Origin: an uncultured Sphaerochaeta sp.
GTDB lineage: Bacteria; Spirochaetota; Spirochaetia; Sphaerochaetales; Sphaerochaetaceae
NCBI RefSeq assembly: GCF_963667405.1
Contig: NZ_OY763408.1
Location: forward strand, 1,015,757-1,079,756
Reading direction: 5' to 3'
Length of the DNA stretch: 64,000 bases
Part shown: one piece after another, positions 14,271 to 23,350 of the stretch
How positions within the stretch are numbered: position 1 is the stretch's first letter
How the letters are laid out: every line of letters begins with the position of its first letter
Notes under the pieces: model-generated
What the model saw: the letters and a program-made list of their open reading frames with translations, nothing else
What the model was told of the DNA's origin: nothing
Databases searched by the model: none
Position numbers and translations under genes: made by a program

Positions 14271-16667
14271 GTGAATTCAGTCAGGGTACATGCAGTCGAA
14301 AGCAGCAATCTGGTCTGCAGGGAAGGATACGAGAAACTGATGCGTATCGTTTCACAGGCTAAGGAAGATCACCAACTCTTTGTCCTTTCCCCGCTGACAC
14401 ATGATGATCTTGAGCTTACCAGCCTGCTTGCCTATGCAAAAGCCCGTGATGAACGTCTGTGGTCGGTTCAGGAGCAGCGCTTCGGCCGTTGGACCACCCT
14501 CATCGAGGAGCTTTTGGACCTGAGTGCCGCACAGAAGGTGCTGGAACGAATCAAGCAGGGCTTTGCCGACATTGAGGATCTGCTTCGCAGCGTCTGGTTG
14601 GTTGAAGAGATATCCTCTGGTGTTGAGCGCTACCTGGAAAAGGTGTGCAACAGCTGGGTTGCCGATTTGCTCTGCCATATTGCCAGCAGCAAAGGCCTCA
14701 TTGCTGATCTTTGTGATTACGATTCCGTACTCACCATGCAGGAATTCCGTCACCAGATACTCTTTGTATATGGACAGCTTCCCCAGGCCGAGGGATTCAA
14801 GACCAAGGAGGGGCTCAGTGAGTATGCCGCTTCCTCCCTGGCAGGGGCCTTGGATGCTGACGGGGTTACGTTTTGGAACAACACCAGCTTGCTGAAGAAT
14901 GCAGACAGCTTGGAAGTTCCTTCCGCCTTGGTCATCCGCTCGCTCTCCTATGCAGAGGCAACCGAACTCTCCTTCTTTGGTGCCCCGGTCATTCATCCCC
15001 AAGCTTTGTTGCCTGCCATCACCCGTTCCATTGCCGTACAACTGCGCTGGTGGGGGGATGAAAACGATGCAGGAACACTGGTAAGCAAGGATGGCGACGG
15101 GGAGGAGCAGTCCCGGGTGAAAGGTTTTTCCATCATCCACAATGTTGCCCTGATCAACGTGGAAGGGGCCGGCATGAGCGGAGTCATCGGCATTGCCAGC
15201 CGTCTCTTCTCTGCCATGCGGGAAGCTTCCATCTCTGTCATACTCATCAGCCAAGCTTCCAGTGAGTACTCCATCTGTTTTGCTGTTCCCGAGCAAGAGA
15301 TGGAGAAAGCCTGTGCCACCGCACGCATGGAGTTCTCCCATGAGCTGGAGAACCGCATGATCCAAAGCATTGAAGGCGAGGGTGGCTTGGCCATTTTGGC
15401 TGCAGTCGGCAAGCGTATGACCGGCCAGGCCGGAGTTGCCGGCAAATTCTTCTCCTCCTTGGGCAAAGCTTCGGTGAATGTCATTGCCATTGCCCAGGGT
15501 TCCAGCGAAACCAACATCAGTGCAGTCATCAAAGGCCAGGATACCAAGAAGGCCCTCAGGGCTTTGCATGCACGCTTCTTCCTCTCCAAGCAGGCGTTGT
15601 CTGTAGGCCTCATCGGACCGGGAAGCATCGGAGGGACGCTGCTTGGGCAAATTGCCAAGGAGAGCATCAGGCTCAAGGAGCAGTTCGGCCTGGATATCCA
15701 TATCAGGGGAATTGCCAACTCCCGAACCATGATTCTCGATCAGGATGGAATAGATCCCGCCAACTGGAAGGACCGGTTTGCTTCGGAGTCTGTTCCGATG
15801 GACCTGGATCTGTTTACCCGCCATATCGGGGCAACCTACTTTCCCCACTCCCTGATCATCGACTGCACCACCAGCAGCGCCTTGGCTGAACTCTATGCAT
15901 CCTGGATGGAGATGGGCATCCATGTCATCACCCCAAACAAGAAAGCCGGGACAGCTCCCATGGCCTACTACGACCATCTCTTCGATACATGCCTGAGGAC
16001 AGGAAGACGATTCCTCTATGAGACGACAGTCGGAGCCGGGCTTCCGGTCATTTGGACGCTGAAAGACCTCGTGCAGACCGGCGACCGGGTGCACCGCATC
16101 GAGGGCATCGTCAGCGGTACTCTTGCCTGGCTCTTCTCCTCATATGATGCATCCATGCCGTTCTCCACGCTTGTTCGCGAGGCTATGGAAATGGGCTACA
16201 CCGAACCCGATCCACGTGACGACCTCTCCGGTATGGATGTGGGAAGGAAAACCGTCATACTTGCACGCGAGCTTGGCTACCGTGTGGAGGTTGCCGACAT
16301 CCCGATCCAGAGCTTGGTTCCTGCAGGGCTTGAAATGGGGAGCGTCCAGCAATTCCTTGACCAGCTTGAGTTGCTTGATCCACTCATTGAGGCTGAATAC
16401 CGCAAGGCACAGAGCCTGAACCACCGCCTGCGCTATGTCGGGGTTGTGGATGAGGAGGGAAAGTGCAGCGCCTCGCTCAGGAGTTTCCCGCTCGACCATC
16501 CCTTCGCCCAGGCGCAGGGTACCGACAACGTCATCTGCTTCACCACCGACCGGTATTACTCCCAACCCTTGGTCATCAAGGGACCGGGTGCAGGCCGCGA
16601 AGTAACCGCTGGTGGGGTGTTCAGTGATATACTTCGTTTGGCTGCCTACTTGGGAGCCCGGATCTAA
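14271..16667 (+). CDS. thrA: ThrA-like protein: degenerate aspartokinase domain, ACT domains and homoserine dehydrogenase
   Basis: The 798-residue protein has the ThrA layout. Residues 1-280 match an aspartokinase domain in position and in the SYAEATELSFFGAPVIHPQ segment, but KFGGTS is absent from the N-terminus. The usual GRNGSDYSA and WTDVDGV active-site segments are replaced by unrelated sequence (KTKEGLSEYAA, FWNNTSLL). Two ACT domains (about 285-440) follow. The homoserine dehydrogenase domain (about 444-798) is intact: GPGSIGGTL for NAD(P), TPNKKA, GAGLPVIWTLKDL and EPDPRDDLSGMDVGRK. It should reduce aspartate semialdehyde to homoserine but probably does not phosphorylate aspartate. GTG at 14271 follows GAGGAGG. 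thrC follows after 14 bases. Confidence 0.88.
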   Translation: MNSVRVHAVESSNLVCREGYEKLMRIVSQAKEDHQLFVLSPLTHDDLELTSLLAYAKARDERLWSVQEQRFGRWTTLIEELLDLSAAQKVLERIKQGFADIEDLLRSVWLVEEISSGVERYLEKVCNSWVADLLCHIASSKGLIADLCDYDSVLTMQEFRHQILFVYGQLPQAEGFKTKEGLSEYAASSLAGALDADGVTFWNNTSLLKNADSLEVPSALVIRSLSYAEATELSFFGAPVIHPQALLPAITRSIAVQLRWWGDENDAGTLVSKDGDGEEQSRVKGFSIIHNVALINVEGAGMSGVIGIASRLFSAMREASISVILISQASSEYSICFAVPEQEMEKACATARMEFSHELENRMIQSIEGEGGLAILAAVGKRMTGQAGVAGKFFSSLGKASVNVIAIAQGSSETNISAVIKGQDTKKALRALHARFFLSKQALSVGLIGPGSIGGTLLGQIAKESIRLKEQFGLDIHIRGIANSRTMILDQDGIDPANWKDRFASESVPMDLDLFTRHIGATYFPHSLIIDCTTSSALAELYASWMEMGIHVITPNKKAGTAPMAYYDHLFDTCLRTGRRFLYETTVGAGLPVIWTLKDLVQTGDRVHRIEGIVSGTLAWLFSSYDASMPFSTLVREAMEMGYTEPDPRDDLSGMDVGRKTVILARELGYRVEVADIPIQSLVPAGLEMGSVQQFLDQLELLDPLIEAEYRKAQSLNHRLRYVGVVDEEGKCSASLRSFPLDHPFAQAQGTDNVICFTTDRYYSQPLVIKGPGAGREVTAGGVFSDILRLAAYLGARI

Positions 16668-16681
16668 AGGAGAAGTGCTCT

Positions 16682-17950
16682 ATGAAATTTGTTTCCACAC
16701 GCAAAGGCTCGGAACCTGTCAATGCAAGTACCGCGATCATCCAGGGGCTTGCCCCCGATGGTGGTTTGTATGTACCTGAGTCCTTTCCCTCGCTCGCAAA
16801 TCTGAACATTCATGAGATATCCTCATATCCTGAGCTTGCCTATGAGGTGCTTGCCCCGTTTTTCAAGGATGACCCGCTTGAGTCGGAGCTGGCGGAAATC
16901 TGTCTGGATGCTTTCAATTTTCCTGTTCCCCTGGTACCCCTCAAGCCGGAGCAGATGATCCTTGAGCTCTTCCATGGACCTACCGCAGCATTCAAGGACT
17001 TTGGTGCACGCTTTCTTGCCTTCAGCATGGAACGAATTCTCAAGCGGGAGGGAAAGAAGCTCACCATTCTGGTAGCCACCAGCGGGGATACGGGTGGGGC
17101 TGTGGCAGCTGCCTTTGCGAATCGTGAGAACATCACGGTGAAGGTCCTGTTTCCCAAGGGGAGAGTAAGCAAGCGCCAACAGGCACAACTGACCTGCTGG
17201 GGCGGCAACATCCAAGCCTACGAGGTGGACGGCAGCTTTGATGACTGCCAACGGATGGTCAAAGCTGCCTTCATGGATCCCAAGCTTTCCAAAGAGCACA
17301 ACCTGAGCAGTGCAAACAGCATCAACCTCGGACGCCTGCTTCCCCAGTCCATCTACTATGTCTTTGCATCACACCTTTTTGCCCAGAGCACAGGCAAAAA
17401 GCCGACCTTCATCATTCCAAGCGGGAATGTGGGAAACAGCTGTGCTGCCTACTGGGCCCTGACCATGGGAGCTCCCATGGAAAAGATTGTGCTGTCGGTG
17501 AACAAAAACACCACCATTGTCGACTACCTGAAGTCTGGCACCTATCAAGGAAGGCCCTCCTTGGCAACACTTGCAAACGCCATGGATGTAGGCGATCCAA
17601 GCAATATGGAGCGCCTGCTCTCCCTCTATCCCGACTTCGAGACAATGAAGCGGATGGTGAGCGCCTATTCGGTGGATGACGAGACGATAGAAAAGACCAT
17701 CAAAGAGGTGTATGAAGAGACTGGTTATGTGCTCTGTCCTCACACCGCAACCGGAGAGAGGGTACGCCGTGACCATTTTGCCAATGAGCCAACCATCGTG
17801 GTGTCCACAGCCCATCCTGCAAAGTTTGAGCAAGTGGTGGAGCCGCTTCTGAATACCACAGTCGAAATACCGGAGAATCTGGCAGTCCTTCTTGAGAAAC
17901 CAACCAGCTTCACCCCGATCGGCTGTGACCACAAGCTGTTGTTTGCCTGA
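16682..17950 (+). CDS. thrC: Threonine synthase
   Basis: This 422-residue PLP enzyme converts O-phosphohomoserine to threonine. The PLP Lys lies in FHGPTAAFKDFG (about residue 107). The SGDTGGAVAAAF phosphate-binding loop is near 137-148, and SGNVGNSCAAYWAL near 245. The N-terminus STRKGSEPVNASTAIIQGLAPDGGLYVPE is typical of the long (E. coli-type) class. It shares a transcript with the ThrA-like gene and ends at a strong terminator. Homoserine kinase is not in the window. Confidence 0.95.
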   Translation: MKFVSTRKGSEPVNASTAIIQGLAPDGGLYVPESFPSLANLNIHEISSYPELAYEVLAPFFKDDPLESELAEICLDAFNFPVPLVPLKPEQMILELFHGPTAAFKDFGARFLAFSMERILKREGKKLTILVATSGDTGGAVAAAFANRENITVKVLFPKGRVSKRQQAQLTCWGGNIQAYEVDGSFDDCQRMVKAAFMDPKLSKEHNLSSANSINLGRLLPQSIYYVFASHLFAQSTGKKPTFIIPSGNVGNSCAAYWALTMGAPMEKIVLSVNKNTTIVDYLKSGTYQGRPSLATLANAMDVGDPSNMERLLSLYPDFETMKRMVSAYSVDDETIEKTIKEVYEETGYVLCPHTATGERVRRDHFANEPTIVVSTAHPAKFEQVVEPLLNTTVEIPENLAVLLEKPTSFTPIGCDHKLLFA

Positions 17951-17984
17951 GCACAACACTGGTTTGATCTGAATGAGAAAAAAG

Positions 17985-18023
17985 AGGTTCTCTCCCTGTT
18001 TGCAGGATGAGAACCTTTTTTTT
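17985..18023 (+). terminator. Terminator of the thr operon
   Basis: AGGTTCTC pairs with GAGAACCT across a 16-base loop and is followed by eight T residues. Confidence 0.85.
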
Positions 18024-18031
18024 GGGGAAAC

Positions 18032-19084
18032 TTAGTTGAAGCTATGCAAAGTCAGCATCAGGGCAACAAAGGCCTCTGCATCAGTTGCTTCCTTGAGGAC
18101 TACAACATCCCTATTGTTTTTCATGACCTTGCGGGTGATGCGCAGGGCTGGTTCAGTGGAATCCCCCCAAATGATCGGTTTGATGATGGTGAACAGCTCT
18201 TCAATAGAGGCAACATAGGTTTCCAAATCCTCTTCATAGTTTGCATCATCAGGATCGGGAACGGAAGGACCTTGGAATTCTGCAGCTATCAGAGCATTTA
18301 CAATGGACTGTAAGGTGAGATTTCTGATGGGCTTGAGTTCTATTTCAAACACGGAAGGAATGACTATAGGATCGGAAACTTCTGGCAAGGGAGTGAACAG
18401 GGAGGCCAGACTGTACTTGAATTCGAGGTCAATCGGACCGGATACGGGTATTTCTATAGAATCATCAGTTCTGGATGTGATTGTCTCTGTATGCTCAACA
18501 CCCAAAGACAAATAGATGCTTTCCGAGAATTCGAGGGCTGGGGTCATGATAGCCGAATTCGATGTATGGATTTTGGATGAGAGCTGAACAGATGCCGCTC
18601 CAGTAATGCTGTCCGGTATGAGGGTCTCAGGTATGAGCTCCAGGATGGTACTTACGGAACTGATGGCTCCCCCAAGCTCCAGATCAAGATGATCGATGGT
18701 GGCGGTATAGGCAAACGGAAGATCTTCCCAAGCAATCACTTCATCGCGTACTTGCATGGTTACTTCTGCACTCATCGATTTTTTCGAGGGAATGATGGTA
18801 TGCAGTAATCCAAGCAACCCAGTTTGGTTGGATGTTCCCAAAGCAAATACCACATCATCTGTAAGAGAATAGGTACTCATATCAATATCGTCAAGTTCGT
18901 TACCGGGATCCACCTCAACATTTTCAAGACGGAGAAGATCATCAAATCCCGATGCTTCATAGGGAGTCAAGGGAGATGATTCTGGTGGAATACTCGATTC
19001 TGATTCCATGGAACAACCGACAAACGACAAGACAGTGAGTGCACACATGAGCGCACCTAACATGAACAGACGGACATGACGCAT
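18032..19084 (-). CDS. Secreted lipoprotein of unknown function (350 aa)
   Basis: The product has a lipoprotein signal peptide (MRHVRLFMLGALMCALTVLSFVGCS, Cys near 24) and a largely beta, acidic body with no recognised domain. The repeated pattern of hydrophobic strands and Thr/Ser-rich turns suggests an exported beta-sandwich. GGAGG precedes the ATG at 19084; 45 upstream codons in frame are rejected. It is alone between thrC and galK, and 287 bases of AT-rich sequence precede it with no other gene. Anchoring to the inner leaflet of the outer membrane or the outer face of the inner membrane cannot be told. Confidence 0.75.
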   Translation of the reverse strand: MRHVRLFMLGALMCALTVLSFVGCSMESESSIPPESSPLTPYEASGFDDLLRLENVEVDPGNELDDIDMSTYSLTDDVVFALGTSNQTGLLGLLHTIIPSKKSMSAEVTMQVRDEVIAWEDLPFAYTATIDHLDLELGGAISSVSTILELIPETLIPDSITGAASVQLSSKIHTSNSAIMTPALEFSESIYLSLGVEHTETITSRTDDSIEIPVSGPIDLEFKYSLASLFTPLPEVSDPIVIPSVFEIELKPIRNLTLQSIVNALIAAEFQGPSVPDPDDANYEEDLETYVASIEELFTIIKPIIWGDSTEPALRITRKVMKNNRDVVVLKEATDAEAFVALMLTLHSFN

Positions 19085-19336
19085 ACAAGCCTCCAAGAGA
19101 AGTGGTATGTCTTTTTTTTGCATCTGAACAAATGATGTGTATTGGTAGAGTAATGAGATACAATTGACTGAAAAAGTATAGGAAAGCTCACATGAATATA
19201 CAAGTGTCTGTATAGCCAAATGTATGAAAAAATCACTTTTAATGCAGAGTCTTTTGGGAATGCTCGTCGTATCCGATTTAAATGGGAATAGAAAAATATT
19301 TATAAAACTCTATTACTATTCCGAACTGAGCATAAA

Positions 19337-19363
19337 AGAACGGTAGCTTTTAGCTACCGTTCT
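19337..19363 (-). terminator. Terminator of galK
   Basis: A perfect 12-bp stem AGAACGGTAGCT/AGCTACCGTTCT with a TTT loop is followed on the minus strand by TTTAT. It lies 9 bases after the galK stop. Confidence 0.85.
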
Positions 19364-19371
19364 GTATTGGG

Positions 19372-20646
19372 TTATTCTGCAAGGCAACAGGTTTGCCTGC
19401 TTCTGATTGCAATCCGGGTAACGCTTTGTTCTCCGAACAACGCTTTGATCTGCGTGGTATAGGAGGCAAGTTTCTCATCCGGCACATATGCCTGGATGGT
19501 TCCGGCGAAGCCTCCCCCATGTACACGCACCGTTGCATCATCACCAAGGATGGCCTTCGTGGTAGCAATGGCCAGGCTCAATCCCTGTTCCTGGGGATAG
19601 AAGGAAGGGTAGAGATTCTGCAGGAAGCAGAAGGAACTCTCCCCACTCTCCCTCACTGCCTTCAGGTATCCTTCGAAATTATGCTGGTCAAGGGATGCGA
19701 GCATGGAATCGACACGCTTGTTCTCAGCAAAGAAGTGGATGGCTCTGAGCAGACAGCGATCATTGCCAAGTTGCTTTCTCAGTTCAGGAAGGGCTGCAAA
19801 GAAGGCTTCCTCTCCAACCTCCCTGAGATTGTTCTTTCCAAAAGTGGAGGCTACTTGGCGCATTTCCTTGGGGACTGCTGCATATTCGGGCGTGAGATCT
19901 GCATGGTTTCCACCGGTATCCACGATGACCAGATGATACCCATGGTCTGCAAACGAGTAGTTGATGGGTGTGATTCCTGGCTGTGCCTCATCCTTGAAAT
20001 CTATCCCGATGATTCCCCCATAAGCGCAGGCCATCTGGTCCATAAGACCTGAGGGTTTGCCGAAATAGGTATTCTCGCTGTACTTGCCGATGATCGCAAG
20101 ATCAACGGGAGAGAGCACATCGTTGTTGTAGAGATGGTTGAAGATGGTACCGCAGAGAATCTCAACCGCGGCAGAAGAAGAGAGGCCTGAGCCCTTGAGG
20201 ACATTGCTCGTCGTATTGGCTTGCCAGCCTCCAAGGGTCAAACCCCGCTGCTTGAACGCATGCGCGATGCCTCGGATGAGCGACTCAGTGGTGTTCTTTT
20301 CCTGCTCGTGCATGGAAAGATCCTTAAGATCAACTTCCACGCGCGGATATCCTTCGCTGTCCAGGATCACCTTGGAGTCGGAGCGGGGAGAGACCGCTGC
20401 TATGGTATCGAGGTTGATGGTGGCTGCCAGCACCTTTCCCAGATTGTGATCCGTATGGTTCCCGCCCAGTTCCGTTCGGCCGGCAGTGGAGTACAGGCTG
20501 GGGCTCTCTTGGTTGAACAGGCGGGTATGCTGCCCGATCAAAGAGAGGTAACGCGAGTCCATCTGTTCGGTGTCGCAGTCCTTTCCATAGAGTTGTGGAT
20601 ACAACGGGTGAAGTTCACCACGTTCGACTTCGCGTATGGTTGCCAT
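19372..20646 (-). CDS. galK: Galactokinase (GHMP kinase family)
   Basis: The 424-residue protein has the galactokinase signature GRTELGGNHTDHN (about 71-83), the GHMP ATP loop KGSGLSSSAAVE (about 143-154) and the C-terminal VHGGGFAGTIQAY. It would phosphorylate galactose at C1 in the Leloir pathway. The signature departs from the common GRVNLIGEHTDYN in a way seen in other non-proteobacterial galactokinases, so a related aldose substrate is possible. GGAGG precedes the ATG at 20646. It is monocistronic, divergent from a LacI-type regulator, with operators in the shared 107-base gap. Confidence 0.9.
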   Translation of the reverse strand: MATIREVERGELHPLYPQLYGKDCDTEQMDSRYLSLIGQHTRLFNQESPSLYSTAGRTELGGNHTDHNLGKVLAATINLDTIAAVSPRSDSKVILDSEGYPRVEVDLKDLSMHEQEKNTTESLIRGIAHAFKQRGLTLGGWQANTTSNVLKGSGLSSSAAVEILCGTIFNHLYNNDVLSPVDLAIIGKYSENTYFGKPSGLMDQMACAYGGIIGIDFKDEAQPGITPINYSFADHGYHLVIVDTGGNHADLTPEYAAVPKEMRQVASTFGKNNLREVGEEAFFAALPELRKQLGNDRCLLRAIHFFAENKRVDSMLASLDQHNFEGYLKAVRESGESSFCFLQNLYPSFYPQEQGLSLAIATTKAILGDDATVRVHGGGFAGTIQAYVPDEKLASYTTQIKALFGEQSVTRIAIRSRQTCCLAE

Positions 20647-20670
20647 GAGAAACCTCCTCGGTTTTCTTCG

Positions 20671-20735
20671 TTGCAAGAAGTGCTTGCAATCAGGAATGTA
20701 CACGTGTACACTAAACCTGCAAGCATCACTTGTCA
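20671..20735. promoter_or_regulatory. Divergent galK/lacI-type control region with symmetric operators
   Basis: A perfect 14-base palindrome TGTACACGTGTACA (20697-20710) sits in the middle. It is flanked at about 23 bases on each side by inverted repeats: TTGCAAG-N5-CTTGCAA (20671-20689) and TGCAAG-N5-CTTGTCA (20718-20735). The galK promoter on the minus strand (TTGACA 20736-20731, 17-base spacer, TAGTGT 20713-20708) and the regulator promoter on the plus strand (TTGCAA 20684-20689, 17-base spacer, TACACT 20707-20712) both overlap the central palindrome. Confidence 0.7.
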
Positions 20736-20753
20736 AGAAAAAAGGAAACTGAT

Positions 20754-21740
20754 ATGCCGATTACCCGCGATAGTGTAGCAAAGAGAGCAGGGGTGAGCAG
20801 TGCCACGGTATCCAGGGTGTACAACACTCCCCAAACAGTCTCTTCCGATCTGCGAACCCGGGTGCTGGAAGCGGCACAGGAGTTGGGGTATACGCCCAAC
20901 TCATGTGCGGCGACGCTGCGTAGGAAGGGAACGGGGAATCTTGCCTTTGTGGAGTTCTCCAAACAGGGAAGAGCCTATTACTGGGGAAGCCTGAACAGTT
21001 TTGACTGGTTCTTTGGCAGGGCCCTTCGGGGTATCCAGCAAGTCATTGAACACAGCTCCTATCAAGTGCGCTTCTATTCGGTCAGCACCAAAGAGGAGGT
21101 GGAGGAGCTTGCAAAACAGTGTGATGGCATCATTGCCTATGATGTGGACACAGAGGAAGAACTCTCCTTTCTCTCAGGCCTCCCGATTCCTGTGGTGGCA
21201 TCCCATCATCTGCACGGCATCAGTGACATTGCATGCGTCAGGACTGACAACTATCAGGGAGGAGTGCTGCAAGCTGAGTACCTGAAAAGTCTTGGATGCA
21301 CTCACCCCTTATATGTAAGCGGCTATCTGGAGAGTGTTGAACCCCATCGCCAGAGGCTTGCAGGTTTTCGGTCTCTGTATCCTGAGGCAGAGCTTCTTAC
21401 CACTGAGATCGGTTCGGCTGAAGCTCGGCGGGAGTTGGTGGGGAAGGTGAAACAGATCGCCCATCAGTTTGACAGCCTGGCCGCAGTGAACGATCTCACG
21501 CTCTTTTCCATCTTGCTCAATGAGAAGCTGGGCGTACCTTCGGTTGGGTATGATGCATCGCCCTACCACTCGCTCTTTCTCTCGCAAGTGGCAAGCATAA
21601 ATCTGGATAGCGGTGCCATCTACCGGGAAGCCGGGCGTATGTTGCTCTCCCTGCTTGCAGGAGAAGAAAAGCGGTGTGTCACCATTGCACCTGTTTTGGT
21701 GCACGCGCAACAAGAAAGAGCAACAATTTTCTCCACGTGA
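20754..21740 (+). CDS. LacI/GalR-family transcriptional regulator
   Basis: The 328-residue protein begins with a LacI helix-turn-helix (SVAKRAGVSSATVSRVYN, residues 6-23) and hinge (LGYTPNSCAATLRRKGT). A periplasmic-binding-like effector domain fills residues 60-328. The ATG at 20754 follows AAGGAAAC; a TTG eight codons upstream is less likely. By position it should repress galK and itself through the central palindrome, with galactose or a derivative as inducer. The effector is inference. Confidence 0.9.
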   Translation: MPITRDSVAKRAGVSSATVSRVYNTPQTVSSDLRTRVLEAAQELGYTPNSCAATLRRKGTGNLAFVEFSKQGRAYYWGSLNSFDWFFGRALRGIQQVIEHSSYQVRFYSVSTKEEVEELAKQCDGIIAYDVDTEEELSFLSGLPIPVVASHHLHGISDIACVRTDNYQGGVLQAEYLKSLGCTHPLYVSGYLESVEPHRQRLAGFRSLYPEAELLTTEIGSAEARRELVGKVKQIAHQFDSLAAVNDLTLFSILLNEKLGVPSVGYDASPYHSLFLSQVASINLDSGAIYREAGRMLLSLLAGEEKRCVTIAPVLVHAQQERATIFST

Positions 21741-21860
21741 ACGTTTCTTTCTTGTGCTCCTCTTGGGGAGGCCTCACAAACTTGTCAGGCTTTGTCACAA
21801 AAGCCTTGGGAAGCGTTGCGTAGGTTTGTCTTTGCTGCTCAGTGCTTGGCTTTGTGGTTT

Positions 21861-23318
21861 TCATACCTTCATCGTCAGTGCATATCTTCTTGCTGTCAAG
21901 TGTGCAACCCATTGGGATGGAGAGAGATAGAGCTTAGGTACCTTCCCCTTCGTAGAAGAGAGCATGCCGTGCTTTGCAAGGTTCCTGATTGCGCTTTGTA
22001 TCTCCCGTTCTCTCCATGTATCGAGCAGGCCGCTGTCTGCGTACCAGGGTTTTCTTACCTGCAGAAACGAAGCCAGGGCATGGATGCTGTAGGAAAATGG
22101 ATGCAAGGCAACACAGCGCATGATCACCTGCTCTCCCTCCCTTGATCTGAACTGGGTATGGTTGCATACATCGCATCCGCTGCAACTCTCCATTGTTTCT
22201 CCCAGTGACTTGAGCAACGCTGAGCGAAAGCACACCGATGTCGAGCTAAAGAGGGAGAACAGCTCTGATGGGGTCTCATCCCCGTCCATCAGCACCACAG
22301 AGCGAGCTGGATTTCCGTCCCTTCCTGCACGCCCGCTCTCCTGCAAGAAGGAGAGTACATCGGAAGGAAGGTCGTGATGGATGACCATCCGTATCGACTT
22401 CTTGTCGACACCCATTCCGAACGCGTTGGTCGCGAACAGTACTCCCTGTTCTTGCTTCTGATACCACGCTTCCAGTGTTTTGCGCTCCTCCTTGCCCAGT
22501 CCTGCATGGTAGTAGCGGCAAGGAAGGGATGGGTTGGAGAGCAGGAAGGAGAGGCAGGCCAGTTTGGTTTTCTCACGGGTGGAGCAGAAGACCACCGCGG
22601 GACGATGTGCTGGATCCTGAAGCAATGCGGAGACGGCCTGTTCCTTGCACAGGGTATGGATGGCATGGTAGCTGATGTTTTGCCGATCGCTGCTGCCTCG
22701 GACAAGATGGGGTTGTTCTCCGCTGAAGATCAGGCGTGAGAGTCCCTTGATGATCTGCTCATCGGCGGTAGCGGTGAAACAGAGGATCTGTCTCAGCGGA
22801 AGGTGGGCTATGATCGGGCCAAGGCTGGCCATGGCGGGTCGGAAGCATTCTCCCCAACGTACGATGGTATGGGCCTCATCAAGCACCAGCAGGCTGATGG
22901 GAAACCTCGCCAATGCAGTGAAGACCGACCCTTGGGCAAGACACTCTGCATTGGTTACCACAATCCGGGGTCTTTTGTTGGCAAGGGATGCGAACAGTGC
23001 GTTTCGCTCGGCAGGAGTCTGTCCTCCTTGGATGCATACACAGCCGATACTCCGCTCTGTGAAGCGGCGTATCTGGTCGTTCATCAGCGAGAGCAAGGGA
23101 TAGACGATGATGGTAAGGCCTTCCACCACCAGTGCGGGGAGCATGAAGCAGATGGACTTCCCGCTTCCGGTGGGAAGTGTCACCACAACCCCCTCATGAT
23201 CGCTCTCACTGCCATCCAGCTCCAGAATGCGCTGGATGACCAGTTGCTGGTACGGCCGAAGGGTAGGGATGCCAAAACGTTCCTTGGCCAACAGGTTGAT
23301 GTCAATTTTGGGTTGCAT
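21861..23318 (-). CDS. recQ: RecQ-like ATP-dependent DNA helicase
   Basis: The 485-residue superfamily 2 helicase has Walker A LPTGSGKS (about 48-55), DEAH (about 148-151), FTATA (motif III), ATNAFGMGVDK (motif V) and QESGRAGRDG (motif VI). A zinc segment CSGCDVCNH follows near 385 and a short winged-helix-like tail. It lacks an HRDC domain, so it is the short RecQ form. It would unwind branched DNA in repair and recombination. It is the first of a run of minus-strand genes but has a 120-base gap downstream with no gene. Confidence 0.88.
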   Translation of the reverse strand: MQPKIDINLLAKERFGIPTLRPYQQLVIQRILELDGSESDHEGVVVTLPTGSGKSICFMLPALVVEGLTIIVYPLLSLMNDQIRRFTERSIGCVCIQGGQTPAERNALFASLANKRPRIVVTNAECLAQGSVFTALARFPISLLVLDEAHTIVRWGECFRPAMASLGPIIAHLPLRQILCFTATADEQIIKGLSRLIFSGEQPHLVRGSSDRQNISYHAIHTLCKEQAVSALLQDPAHRPAVVFCSTREKTKLACLSFLLSNPSLPCRYYHAGLGKEERKTLEAWYQKQEQGVLFATNAFGMGVDKKSIRMVIHHDLPSDVLSFLQESGRAGRDGNPARSVVLMDGDETPSELFSLFSSTSVCFRSALLKSLGETMESCSGCDVCNHTQFRSREGEQVIMRCVALHPFSYSIHALASFLQVRKPWYADSGLLDTWREREIQSAIRNLAKHGMLSSTKGKVPKLYLSPSQWVAHLTARRYALTMKV

Positions 23319-23350
23319 ACCAGATAAGAAAGCTCAGCAACCCTCTTGCT

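Noticed and set aside
14352..16094. A 580-codon open frame on the minus strand opposite thrA
   Set aside because: It lies wholly inside a confidently identified gene, has no ribosome site or family resemblance, and follows from codon bias of the sense gene.
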